The notes below the pieces were generated by a model that was not told the origin of the DNA, did not search any database, and saw nothing but the letters and a program-made list of their open reading frames with translations. This document shows positions 51,963-60,685 of a stretch of 64,000 nucleotides of DNA, one piece after another. Source of the stretch: Romboutsia ilealis (GTDB lineage Bacteria; Bacillota; Clostridia; Peptostreptococcales; Peptostreptococcaceae). Numbering within the stretch: position 1 is the stretch's first letter; each line of letters opens with the position of its first letter. The stretch lies in assembly GCF_900015215.1 (NCBI RefSeq), contig NZ_LN555523.1:1225481-1289480 (forward strand), written 5' to 3'. The translations under genes were made by a program, and so were the position numbers.

Positions 51963-52822
51963 AATGTTTCTATTCTTAATTTTTTTATTATATCTACATC
52001 CATATTAAGCTTGGTAGCTATTGTATCATCATCTAAAATATCTAATAAGCTTCTTGCACTTTCTAATTTACCTTCAAGTAACCCTTGTTTTAATCCTTCT
52101 TTTAGTCCTTTTTCTTCGGCATTTGCTAATGCACTTATTTCATCTCTTAAAGACTTTTCTCTTAGATAGTAAAGTTCTCTTTCTTTTGAGTTTCTGCTAA
52201 GTCTATATAGTTCATCTTTAGCTTCTCTAATTTCTTTATTACTCATTTCTAATTTTCTAATTACTTCACTTTCTGGATCTCTTAAAAACTCTACCCAACC
52301 CTCTAGTAAATCAACTATTTCTTCTGTACTTTCAAATCTTTTTAGCTTAGGTATTTCTATAAAGTGAATTTCTTGTAAATCTGTTAATTCTTCATTTGTT
52401 TCTATTTCTTTTAGCCTATACCCATTGTGGAATCTATCATTTTTTAAATATTTAAAATCAAGTATATTTATACAAACAGTTCTGCTAAGTTTATCATATC
52501 TATCGCCTTCTGATAATTGTTCTTCGTAAAGCTTACTCCAATAATATAAGCTTCTTTGTATCATATTGTATTCATTTTTTAATTGTATTTCTATATTTAT
52601 GATTTCTTTATTGCTTGTCAATGCTTTTACATCTAATCTAGAACATTTATCTTCTATATACTCTTTTTCTAAGTCTGAGTTTTTTATTTCAACTGATACA
52701 ATAGGCTTTTGCGGTTTAAGTACTGCATTTAAAAATGATATTAAAATTTCTGGGTGTTCTTCTGATCCAAAAATTTTTTTAAATACAAAATCTATTTTAG
52801 GGTTTAATAAAGTTCTTCTCAT
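51953..52822 (-). CDS. Rpn-family recombination-promoting nuclease / transposase-like protein
   Basis: A 289-residue PD-(D/E)XK protein of the Rpn (PDDEXK_2) family. The N-terminus reads PKIDFVFKKIFGSEEHPEIL. The catalytic core is CSRLDVKALTSNKEIINIEIQ written across residues about 60-80, with D65 and the E-x-Q motif. Length fits. The C-terminus holds Gly/Leu/Glu repeats (GLKEGLKQGLLEGKLE) then the LDDDTIATKLN tail. It cuts DNA and promotes RecA-independent recombination in known members. Single gene; a 3' fragment copy lies at 49635. Confidence 0.85.
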   Translation of the reverse strand: MRRTLLNPKIDFVFKKIFGSEEHPEILISFLNAVLKPQKPIVSVEIKNSDLEKEYIEDKCSRLDVKALTSNKEIINIEIQLKNEYNMIQRSLYYWSKLYEEQLSEGDRYDKLSRTVCINILDFKYLKNDRFHNGYRLKEIETNEELTDLQEIHFIEIPKLKRFESTEEIVDLLEGWVEFLRDPESEVIRKLEMSNKEIREAKDELYRLSRNSKERELYYLREKSLRDEISALANAEEKGLKEGLKQGLLEGKLESARSLLDILDDDTIATKLNMDVDIIKKLRIETLKK

Positions 52823-52966
52823 TTTTTCACTTCCTACTATTTTATATTACAATAATTATACATTATATTTTTATGGTAAACAAACTAAAATCAAAAACTA
52901 TCATGTTCAATATGTAATAATTGTAAAGTTATCTATAATTGTTTTATATATCAAAAACTATCTACC

Positions 52967-53231
52967 GTTACCAAAAAACTTAAAGTATAAACTTTTGTCT
53001 AATTAGAGGTAATTTTTCTTTAATTTCCTCTATTTAAACAAACTCTAAGGTTTTTTCGTCTCTTTGGTAACACTAGCAATATTTATTGAAATTTAAACGT
53101 TTTACCCGTTACCAAAGGCGTTACCAGAGGTGTTACCATAAATTTTTCGGTAACACCTTTTTTAAATAACCGTTACCAAAGTCAATTCTTTGGTAACGCC
53201 TTCGGTAACGCTAAAATAGGTCTTTGGTAAC
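52967..53231. repeat. GGTAAC/GTTACC array (iteron-like)
   Basis: Ten copies of GGTAAC or its complement lie in 265 bases: starts at 52967, 53066, 53108, 53120, 53132, 53149, 53172, 53192, 53204 and 53226. Three are tandem 12-base units (CGTTACCAAAGG, CGTTACCAGAGG, TGTTACCATAAA) and another pair is also 12 bases apart. It lies just past the 3' end of the primase/helicase gene. A replication origin, or a cluster of repressor sites, is likely. No gene is seen in 52823-53232. Confidence 0.7.
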
Positions 53232-53232
53232 G

Positions 53233-55680
53233 CTACTGTTTTCTTAAAAAAGCCCTTTGAGTTCCATAAAACTTACCAAACCTAAGTTTACCTTGTCCCT
53301 CTTTTAAACTTTCCCAACCTTCTAATCTTCTTAAAATTTCATTAATCTCCATTGCATTACCTCTATGAAAATTCTTTATATCCCCTCCAAATAGCTCAAC
53401 CCAAACTTCAACACTACAAACTTTTTCTCTTAATATACAATCATTATCAACTCTTAAAAATTCACTTTCACTTATGTATCTTCTTCTTTCATATATGTCC
53501 ATATTGTACCAGTTTTTAGGAAGTTTAATATCTAAGTACTCCTTTATCATACCTTCCTTGCTATTACCTTCTAAGTGTTTTTCTTGTTGCATGGTTGCTT
53601 GTTTTTGAATATCTCCTTCTAATATTAACTTTTCACCTTTTTTATAAAAATGCATAGCTTCTGCCCAAATCATATCTATTTCATGTTTGTTTAAATCTTC
53701 AAATAAATTCTTTTTAGGTTTATTTACTCCAACCATAAGTGGCCAATATCTTCTATTACCTGTTCTATCTTTTAAAAATTCAATTTCATTTGTAGTTCCA
53801 AAAAACACACATTGCCTTTTAAAGGTTTCAACTCGTCTTCCATAGGCTTGTCTATAGCTATCTTCTGTTTTTGATATAAAGTGCTTTACTGATTCTGCCT
53901 CTGCTTTTTTAGTTGCTGATAGTTCTGCCATTTCTAGTATCCAAGCGTTTTGTAATTGCTCATAGGCTTCTTTTCCTTGCACTGTATTTATAGAATCTGA
54001 ATACCAATTTTTACCCAACAAACTTATTATATGGCTTTTACCTAATCCTTGCTTACCAACTAAAACCATCATATAATCAAATTTAGTACCAGGCTTAAAT
54101 ATTCTAGTAACTGCTGCAACTAACATTTTTCTAGTTATAGCTTTTGTATAATCACTATTTTCTGCTCCTAAATAATCTATCATTAAATTGTCTAATCTAC
54201 TTACATTGTCCCATTTTAAAGAGTTTAAATAATCCCTTACTGGATGGTACTCATTTCTTTTTTCTATTATAGATATACCATCATATATTCTCTGTGGAGA
54301 TCTTATCTTATAAACTACATCTAAATACATTCTAAGATTTGCATCATCACTATCTTGCCACACATCACCATTTTCTTTATCAACTAGCTTTTTCCATGGT
54401 AAATCACCTTTTATAATTGTTCTATTTGAAAATAAGTTGTAAGCTATTTTACCTTTTAAATTTTTATCATTTTCAAGTATTGTTACTATATTTTTAATAC
54501 TAGATTTATAAAGTCCATTTTTATCTACCTCTAGCTTTAATGTCCAAGTATCATCACTTTTATTGTTTTTATCAGATTTATTAATTTTATTATCTTCATT
54601 ACATAAACTTGAAAAATCATTTATAGCATTTTTCAATTTACTTTGACCAAGTTCAAGCATTACTTTTTCGTCTTTACTTATAAACTCTATCATCTTTGTA
54701 TATGATGGTAGTTTGTTTATAGGAAGTTCTTTAGATAGGTTTGTATCTAAATGTGAAAACTTATGAAGTCTTACTAAGTCAAAAGAATTGCAAAGTTTAT
54801 CACAACATACATCAGTACTATGATGAGAATATGCAAAGTTACCATTTTCATAGATAACCATACCATTAGAAGTACTTCCATTTATATAGGTGTATCTATC
54901 TTTAGTGTCACCTTTTTTATATACATCATATAAAAACTTGTCAATAACATCATATACATTGTAAGCTCTACAAAATGCACCTATTATATTATCTTTTAAC
55001 ATTGGGTTTTCTTTAATGTTATTATGTAAACTATCAAGTTTAGAATTTGATTTACTAAAGTTATCCAACGAACTTTCATCTTTACAATCATTATACTTAT
55101 TTAATATATATGAAGGATCTAAAAAGTCTTTATCTATTAACTTAAATACATACTCACCATCTTTAGAAGTAGAAGGAAAGTACATAAGCCTTGACGGTGA
55201 ATAGGTAGTATCATCAAAATAATCTATACCTATATCAAAAGCTATTTTTCTTGATATAGCTTCATATTGAATTGGGTCGACTTCATTTTTTAATGGAATT
55301 ATTATTCTAAACCTTGGACTTTTTTTAGTATGCTTATGTGTAGTATATATACACATACCAAAATCAATATTTTTCTCAAGGTCTTCAATCATACCCTCAT
55401 ATCCAAAGTCTACGTCTAGGGTTATTAAACTTCTATTTATTATAGTGTCTTTTCTTCTTTTTCCATCCTTTAAGTTTCCACCTACAAATCCACCAACATC
55501 TTTTATATTGTCTTGTATATCTTTGGGAAAGTTTATATACTCCTTATAAGTTTCATTTGTATATTTTGTGTTTTTAATATATTTATCTATAAACTCTGAA
55601 TAAGGCAACTTTAAGTTTACATAATTTAATTCTTTTCTACTTTTTCCTATAGCTACATTTATAATTTTGTCGTATTTCAT
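53233..55680 (-). CDS. VirE/VapE-type primase-helicase of phage origin
   Basis: About 815 residues from the ATG at 55680, preceded by GGGGGA; four codons upstream are not supported. The N-terminal half resembles a phage primase-polymerase (ITLDVDFGYEG, PRFRIIIPLKN, YSPSRLMYFPS). The C-terminal half is the VirE P-loop domain: VGKQGLGKSHII, WILEMAELSATKKAE, FFGTTNEIEFLKDRTGNRRYW split over the sensor region. It would start replication of a prophage or integrative element. Downstream genes: DNA polymerase, DUF2815 and XRE on the same strand, all transcribed toward it. Confidence 0.85.
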   Translation of the reverse strand: MKYDKIINVAIGKSRKELNYVNLKLPYSEFIDKYIKNTKYTNETYKEYINFPKDIQDNIKDVGGFVGGNLKDGKRRKDTIINRSLITLDVDFGYEGMIEDLEKNIDFGMCIYTTHKHTKKSPRFRIIIPLKNEVDPIQYEAISRKIAFDIGIDYFDDTTYSPSRLMYFPSTSKDGEYVFKLIDKDFLDPSYILNKYNDCKDESSLDNFSKSNSKLDSLHNNIKENPMLKDNIIGAFCRAYNVYDVIDKFLYDVYKKGDTKDRYTYINGSTSNGMVIYENGNFAYSHHSTDVCCDKLCNSFDLVRLHKFSHLDTNLSKELPINKLPSYTKMIEFISKDEKVMLELGQSKLKNAINDFSSLCNEDNKINKSDKNNKSDDTWTLKLEVDKNGLYKSSIKNIVTILENDKNLKGKIAYNLFSNRTIIKGDLPWKKLVDKENGDVWQDSDDANLRMYLDVVYKIRSPQRIYDGISIIEKRNEYHPVRDYLNSLKWDNVSRLDNLMIDYLGAENSDYTKAITRKMLVAAVTRIFKPGTKFDYMMVLVGKQGLGKSHIISLLGKNWYSDSINTVQGKEAYEQLQNAWILEMAELSATKKAEAESVKHFISKTEDSYRQAYGRRVETFKRQCVFFGTTNEIEFLKDRTGNRRYWPLMVGVNKPKKNLFEDLNKHEIDMIWAEAMHFYKKGEKLILEGDIQKQATMQQEKHLEGNSKEGMIKEYLDIKLPKNWYNMDIYERRRYISESEFLRVDNDCILREKVCSVEVWVELFGGDIKNFHRGNAMEINEILRRLEGWESLKEGQGKLRFGKFYGTQRAFLRKQ

Positions 55681-55699
55681 AATATCCCCCATTTATAAC

Positions 55700-57709
55700 C
55701 TACTTTTTATAATAATTACTTTCAAAGCCATCAGCTCTTAATTTTAATCCCTTTAAATATCTGTTTTCCTTACACATTATTTCACATACTTCTTCAACGC
55801 TTGATACTCCATTTTCTACTTCTAAAACAATTTCATCATGAACGTGCATTACAATATTAAATCCCTTGTTTCTTAGATTCATCATAGCCTCACCTAATAC
55901 ATCACGAGCTATTGCCTGGACAATATTTTCTACTAGTTTTCCACCATATGTAGTAAGTCTAGTATTCTTTTTAGTTGTAGAATCTACTCCTTCATAGGTT
56001 ATAATACTTTTGTTAAAAGCATTGTTATAATCTATTTTTGGTCTTATATATGAAAGTCTTCTACCAGATGGTAGTTTAATAAATAGTATATTTCCTTCAT
56101 ATATAAAACTAATATTTTTATCTATATGGACAATACTTTTATTATTAACAGCTTCTATAAAGGCTTTTTCAACAGTGTTCCATAGCTTAACAATATTTGT
56201 ATTAGAACTTCTAAAAGCCCTTACAATTTCTATAAGCTCACTTTCACATAAATTCATATTATAAGCACCCATACTAACTAAAGCTCCAACCCCTCCTTGA
56301 TAGCCTAGTGCTAGTTCTGCAATCTTTCCTTTTTGTCTTAACTCACTTTCTTTAGTTATTTCATTAATATCTACTTTAAACATTTTAGATGCACTAGCTT
56401 CATAGATTTTCCCATGAGTATTAAATACATCTATTCTCCATTTTTCATCTGATAAATAAGCTATAATTCTTGCTTCTATGGCACTAAAGTCGGCTATTAT
56501 AAATCTATGATTTTTCTTTGGTATAAAAGTTGTTCTTATTAACTGTGATAATATATCTGATAGGTTTTCTTGGTTGTATAAGTATGAATTTATATTGAAA
56601 TCATAGTTAAAATCCTTTTTCCTACTAGGAAAATTTGTATTAATTTCATTCCTTATTTTTTCTCTAACTTCTTCTAAATTACTCATCTTATTTTGTGGAA
56701 GGTTTTGAACTTGTACAAGTCTACCTGCCCATCTACCAGTTCTATTTGCCCCATAAAACTGAAATAACCCTCTTATTCTTTCATCATCACACATACACCT
56801 TTCCATTGCTTCATACTTTTTAGTTGAAGTTTTATTTAACATTGCTCTAAGGTCTAGTACTTCTTTTATTTTTTCATAATTAGGATTATTTTGAACTTCA
56901 TCACTGTTTAATAAATCGCCTACACTTTCTTTGCTAAGTGAGTTTACCTCTACTCCTAAACTTTTTAAATAGTCTTTCATTTGATTATTGCTTTTAGGAT
57001 TATTTATATTAGTTATAGTTTTAAGTTTTTCTATTAAATTACTTTTAAAAATATTATCATAATAAATAGCATTTTTAAGTAAATTTGTATCTACTAAAAC
57101 ACCTCTATCATTTATTTCTTGATCTAGTTCCCATAGCTTTTGCTCACTTTCTGGTAACTTAACTTTTTCTAAAACCTTTCTTATACTTCGCTCAACCCTT
57201 ACATCATTTATACAATACTTTTTAAACTCTTCGTATTTTTTAATTACTTCATCTTTTTTAATGCTTTCACTATTTGAAGTTAATAAATCAAGGTTTTCCT
57301 TTTTCATAAAAAACCTTATTAAACTTTTACCTTCTTCAAGTTTTTGCTCTTTTAATCTTAAACTTTTAGCCACATTATCAAGTCCATGTGGTAATCCTAA
57401 ATATAGTGCGTGAACTTGTGTGCATCTAAACATCTTAGGACTTAAGTAGGTGTTAAAGTATTTTGATAAACATACTCTTTCAAAGTTAGCGTTAAATGCT
57501 GTTTTTATTACATTTTCATCTAGTATATCTTTTTTTAATTGTGGTGGTATTTTTTCGTTGTTTTTTAAGTCTATAATTTTTATTTCTTCATCATCATAAG
57601 CATAGGCAATAAGCAGTATTTCAAAGTCATTTTGGGTATATTTATAGACCCCACTTTTTGTAAGGTCTATACTTGAATAAGTTTCTATATCAATAGATAA
57701 AGTTTTCAT
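55700..57709 (-). CDS. Phage-type family A DNA polymerase
   Basis: A 669-residue DNA polymerase I-like enzyme without the 5' nuclease. The 3'-5' exonuclease begins with DIETYSS (D6, E8). Polymerase motifs are visible: NRTGRWAGRLVQVQNLP, motif A FIIADFSAIEARII, motif B KIAELALGYQGGVGAL and motif C MHVHDEIVLE. This compact form is typical of Firmicute phages. Its ATG overlaps the DUF2815 stop by one base (TAATG). Confidence 0.9.
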   Translation of the reverse strand: MKTLSIDIETYSSIDLTKSGVYKYTQNDFEILLIAYAYDDEEIKIIDLKNNEKIPPQLKKDILDENVIKTAFNANFERVCLSKYFNTYLSPKMFRCTQVHALYLGLPHGLDNVAKSLRLKEQKLEEGKSLIRFFMKKENLDLLTSNSESIKKDEVIKKYEEFKKYCINDVRVERSIRKVLEKVKLPESEQKLWELDQEINDRGVLVDTNLLKNAIYYDNIFKSNLIEKLKTITNINNPKSNNQMKDYLKSLGVEVNSLSKESVGDLLNSDEVQNNPNYEKIKEVLDLRAMLNKTSTKKYEAMERCMCDDERIRGLFQFYGANRTGRWAGRLVQVQNLPQNKMSNLEEVREKIRNEINTNFPSRKKDFNYDFNINSYLYNQENLSDILSQLIRTTFIPKKNHRFIIADFSAIEARIIAYLSDEKWRIDVFNTHGKIYEASASKMFKVDINEITKESELRQKGKIAELALGYQGGVGALVSMGAYNMNLCESELIEIVRAFRSSNTNIVKLWNTVEKAFIEAVNNKSIVHIDKNISFIYEGNILFIKLPSGRRLSYIRPKIDYNNAFNKSIITYEGVDSTTKKNTRLTTYGGKLVENIVQAIARDVLGEAMMNLRNKGFNIVMHVHDEIVLEVENGVSSVEEVCEIMCKENRYLKGLKLRADGFESNYYKK

Positions 57710-58239
57710 TATACTAATATCCCATCATCTACTACGCTAAAGTCATCTACTGCACTTGCTCTGTTTACAATTTTCTCACCATCTTTTAGCTTTTGAAGAT
57801 TTAATAATTCACAAGATATACCACAGTTTCCGCTATCTTTATGATTGTATGGATAAAAGTTTATACTAACTCTACCTAAACAACCATTGTATAATTCATC
57901 TGGATTTAATATTTTTAAGTCTTTATCTACAACCTGTGGTTTATATTTTGAAGTTGCATTTATATAAAAGCTATCTTCATATTCTTTCCTACCTGTTGCA
58001 TCCCCATCTTTTAAGCAAGTTATTAAATTATCTGGAACTTTTCCACCCCATATATCAAGTCCATTTTTAGTAGCATTGTATATTCCTTCATAGATTTTAT
58101 CCATAGTATTACTTTCTTTATGTATTATTATTGTTATGCTGTATTTAGGCTCTGAAGATAATTGGTTACTTCTTGCCTCTTTTATATTTACATAGTTTAA
58201 TTTTACGCTCCCTGTTACTACTTTAGTGTTAAGTTTCAT
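57709..58239 (-). CDS. DUF2815 protein, probable phage ssDNA-binding protein
   Basis: A 176-residue protein with the DUF2815 pattern: a beta-rich fold with YSITIIIHKES near residue 34, GYDINATS-like middle (EDSFYINATSKYKPQVVD) and GCLGRVSINFYPY. Family members occur next to phage-type DNA polymerase and are thought to bind single-stranded DNA. The C-terminus is acidic (VDDFSVVDDG), as in SSB proteins. GGGGG lies before the ATG. Coupled to the polymerase gene. Confidence 0.82.
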   Translation of the reverse strand: MKLNTKVVTGSVKLNYVNIKEARSNQLSSEPKYSITIIIHKESNTMDKIYEGIYNATKNGLDIWGGKVPDNLITCLKDGDATGRKEYEDSFYINATSKYKPQVVDKDLKILNPDELYNGCLGRVSINFYPYNHKDSGNCGISCELLNLQKLKDGEKIVNRASAVDDFSVVDDGILV

Positions 58240-58258
58240 TTATTTTCCCCCTTAGATT

Positions 58259-58450
58259 TTATTGTTTTTCAAATATATCATCATATTGGTAGTTTAAAGC
58301 TTTTTTTATGCTTACAGCTACTTTTAGTGATGGGTTTCTTCTTCCATTTTCTATCATTGAGTAATGAGTTCTATGTATGTTTACCATTTTTGATAGATTT
58401 TCTTGAGTTAGTTTTTGTTCTTTTCTAAGTTTTTTTAGTTTTTCCCTCAT
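58259..58450 (-). CDS. XRE-family repressor-like protein
   Basis: A 63-residue protein made of one helix-turn-helix (LTQENLSKMVNIHRTHYSMIEN split at residues 16-38). AAAGGGG precedes the ATG. It heads the replication module and is likely its regulator. Two TTGGTAACC sites lie 25-54 bases upstream, exactly 20 bases apart, suggesting autoregulation. Confidence 0.85.
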   Translation of the reverse strand: MREKLKKLRKEQKLTQENLSKMVNIHRTHYSMIENGRRNPSLKVAVSIKKALNYQYDDIFEKQ

Positions 58451-58474
58451 AGATTCCCCTTTCTATTTATTTTT

Positions 58475-58504
58475 TTGGTAACCAATATTCACTCTTGGTA
58501 ACCT
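58475..58504. promoter_or_regulatory. Paired TTGGTAACC sites before the XRE gene
   Basis: TTGGTAACCAA at 58475-58485 is palindromic; TTGGTAACCT at 58495-58504 repeats it 20 bases on, on the same helical face. The core matches the GGTAAC array at 52967-53231. Operator for the XRE protein is the likely reading. Confidence 0.6.
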
Positions 58505-58608
58505 CTATATTTTTATTATAGTTGTTGTTGATGTTAATAGCAAGATATTTTTTCCATTATGGTTAAACTTACTCTTTTTTTTTACTTTTCGGTAATATTT
58601 TATGTAAA

Positions 58609-58698
58609 AAAATTCCTTATGTTCATATCGCCAACAATGTACACTTGTTACCAATTTGAGCAACGTGCTGGTAAATCTTTCTGCTCACATCCGTTGCT
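58609..58698 (-). repeat. Dispersed structured repeat, copy 2
   Basis: The minus strand contains AGCAACGGATGTGAGC, then a 29-base insertion relative to copy 1, then ATTGTTGGCGATATGAAC and AAGGAATTTTTTT. Order and orientation equal those of 5555-5627, and as there it directly follows a terminator hairpin. Confidence 0.6.
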
Positions 58699-58736
58699 AA
58701 AAATACCCTATCGAGTTTTTTGACAGGGTATTTTTT
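58699..58736 (-). terminator. Terminator of the DUF6512-like gene
   Basis: Stem AAAAATACCCTGTC/GATAGGGTATTTTT on the minus strand, about 30 bases past the stop. Confidence 0.8.
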
Positions 58737-58764
58737 ATTTATTACAAATTTTAACTTATTGCCT

Positions 58765-59307
58765 TTATCGTCTATGATATATTCCATAAGTACCTGTATT
58801 ATAATCCTTGAATATAGGTATATGAGGTGGGTTAAAAGTAAATATAACAAATGATAAAATTACAAGTATTAAAACTACTACACATAAGTTAAAATATACT
58901 TTCTTCCCACTATAATGATTATAAATATGAAGTGCTAATAACTGTCCCATAGTTACAGTACATAATAGGTTTAGTATATCGACTATAAGTAAATGTACTC
59001 CAAGTCCGTATCTATAAGTATAGTATAAAAATGGCATTAAAAAGGTACTAACTAAAAGTGAAACTGTAAATGCTACAAAGTATCTTTTAAAGTCTAGTTT
59101 TAGTTTGTCTTTAAATAATAAGTAGGTTAAGCCCCACCATATTATTGTAGGTAGTAGTCCCATTTTCATATGTTCCCATATACTTGAGTTAATTGGGGCT
59201 ACAAGTCCTAACGGTGTTATGCTACACCAGTCATATGCAAAGTGAGTTATTGATCCAAGTATGAATATAGGAAGGATTCCAGATAGGATTAATTTTTTTG
59301 AATTCAT
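58765..59307 (-). CDS. Integral membrane protein, DUF6512-like
   Basis: A 180-residue protein with about five membrane helices. The N-terminal half has ITHFAYDW and APINSSIWEHMKMGLLP, matching a clostridial family I know as DUF6512. Function unknown. AAGGAG precedes the ATG. It lies between the phage replication module and the defence genes, with a terminator of its own. Confidence 0.72.
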   Translation of the reverse strand: MNSKKLILSGILPIFILGSITHFAYDWCSITPLGLVAPINSSIWEHMKMGLLPTIIWWGLTYLLFKDKLKLDFKRYFVAFTVSLLVSTFLMPFLYYTYRYGLGVHLLIVDILNLLCTVTMGQLLALHIYNHYSGKKVYFNLCVVVLILVILSFVIFTFNPPHIPIFKDYNTGTYGIYHRR

Positions 59308-59425
59308 TTATTTATCTCCTTGATAATTATTTTTATAATATATAATATTTATAAAAATAAGTAAGGTTACTAACCTCTAACTAATATAGTTTTCCCTAAA
59401 TACTCAATACTATTAACCCTATTAA

Positions 59426-60619
59426 CTATAAAAGCCCTTTAATTATATCATCTACTTTTTTCATATCCTCATTAACAAACCTAGACACAAAAGTATCTAT
59501 ATCATTTCCAATAGCCTCCATATCTCCACCTTCCATAACTTCCTTTGAAATAACTGGAACGGCATATATTTGAGTATACTTAGGTGTTAGCTTATTAACT
59601 TTGCCCTTAAATATATTTTTATTCTCATTTGCTAACTCAAATATTCTTTCTCTTATATCACTATCATTATCTTTAACAGGACCTAAAATTAATTTAAGTA
59701 CAATCTTTCCACCTTTATTTTGAAACTCATATAAAAGAATTCTATTTGACTTTGTCCAACTTTCTCCACATTTAGGTATAACATTATCAATAGTTTTTGT
59801 ATAAAATCTTATTGATGTTTTAACACTATGGTCCATTTCTATATCATCATACTTAGCTAATATATCCTCTATGATTTTCTTTATTTGCATATCATTATCC
59901 TGTTTATACTCATAAATTAAATCTAATGCTTTTTGATGTTTATTATATATCTCTGTGCAAATAGCTACTAATTCCTCATCCATTATTATATCTCTCCTAA
60001 TCATATGCTTATATTGTTCTAAAAATATTTCCACACTTGGATTTATATATTCTTTCTTTAACTCCATACTACTTTCTAACATTGAAAGCACTTCACTATA
60101 ATTTACAGATATCCAATTTTCTTCATCTGAAGGCATATCACCTTCTGGAGTTAAGAATATAAAGGCTTTTTTATAATCTGGGTATCTCTTATTTACTATG
60201 TCTAAGTATTTTTTAAGTTGATGTTTTGATTCTTTACTAAAGATTTTATTTTCCAAGCAAATTACTATTTTATTGCTTGATGACACTAAAAGTACATCAA
60301 TGTTGTTCCACTCTCTACTTACTAAAAAGTCATCACAGTCCATAAGTGATGCTTTAATTATATCAATTTTAAAATCATTATTTTGTGTATTATATGATTT
60401 AGCACAATGTTGTAAAAACTTTCTTAAAAATGTATCTCCTAAGCCATGTGTTTCTTTAGGGTTTAACAGCCAAGCTAACATATTGCTATGTCTTATTTCC
60501 ATTTTTGAGATTTTTAATACGTCAAATACATTGAATTTATTCATATATCCATCTAGTTTGTCTAGTATGTCTATGTCTAGTAGAAATTCTTCTAGTATTT
60601 TCTTTTGTTCATTGTTCAT
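59426..60619 (-). CDS. PD-(D/E)XK nuclease-superfamily protein (PDDEXK_4)
   Basis: A 397-residue protein. The N-terminal EIRHSNMLAWLLNPKETHGLG and the following NNIDVLLV ... ICLENKIFSKE match the PDDEXK_4 pattern, with E/H early, D near residue 108 and E-x-K (E122, K124). The C-terminal 200 residues are unrecognised. Proteins of this kind often sit in defence islands. AAGGAG precedes the ATG. A terminator separates it from hsdS upstream, so it may be expressed separately from the type I genes. Confidence 0.8.
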   Translation of the reverse strand: MNNEQKKILEEFLLDIDILDKLDGYMNKFNVFDVLKISKMEIRHSNMLAWLLNPKETHGLGDTFLRKFLQHCAKSYNTQNNDFKIDIIKASLMDCDDFLVSREWNNIDVLLVSSSNKIVICLENKIFSKESKHQLKKYLDIVNKRYPDYKKAFIFLTPEGDMPSDEENWISVNYSEVLSMLESSMELKKEYINPSVEIFLEQYKHMIRRDIIMDEELVAICTEIYNKHQKALDLIYEYKQDNDMQIKKIIEDILAKYDDIEMDHSVKTSIRFYTKTIDNVIPKCGESWTKSNRILLYEFQNKGGKIVLKLILGPVKDNDSDIRERIFELANENKNIFKGKVNKLTPKYTQIYAVPVISKEVMEGGDMEAIGNDIDTFVSRFVNEDMKKVDDIIKGLL

Positions 60620-60638
60620 TATATTTCTCCTTATATAT

Positions 60639-60677
60639 AAATAGGATAGGTTAGTTAATTTACTAATCTATCCTATT
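60639..60677. terminator. Terminator of the hsdMS operon
   Basis: AAATAGGATAG followed by TTAGT pairs with ACTAA and CTATCCTATTT, 9 bases past the hsdS stop. Confidence 0.85.
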
Positions 60678-60685
60678 TGTTGATG

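Noticed and set aside
52566..53006. A 146-codon plus-strand frame
   Set aside because: It is mostly antisense to the Rpn gene and lacks a ribosome binding site.
52967..53231. CRISPR array
   Set aside because: The repeated unit is only 6-12 bases, occurs in both orientations with uneven spacing, and there are no cas genes.
58623..58850. A 75-codon minus-strand frame
   Set aside because: It overlaps the end of the DUF6512-like gene, a terminator and the dispersed repeat; it has no RBS and its sequence is explained by those features.
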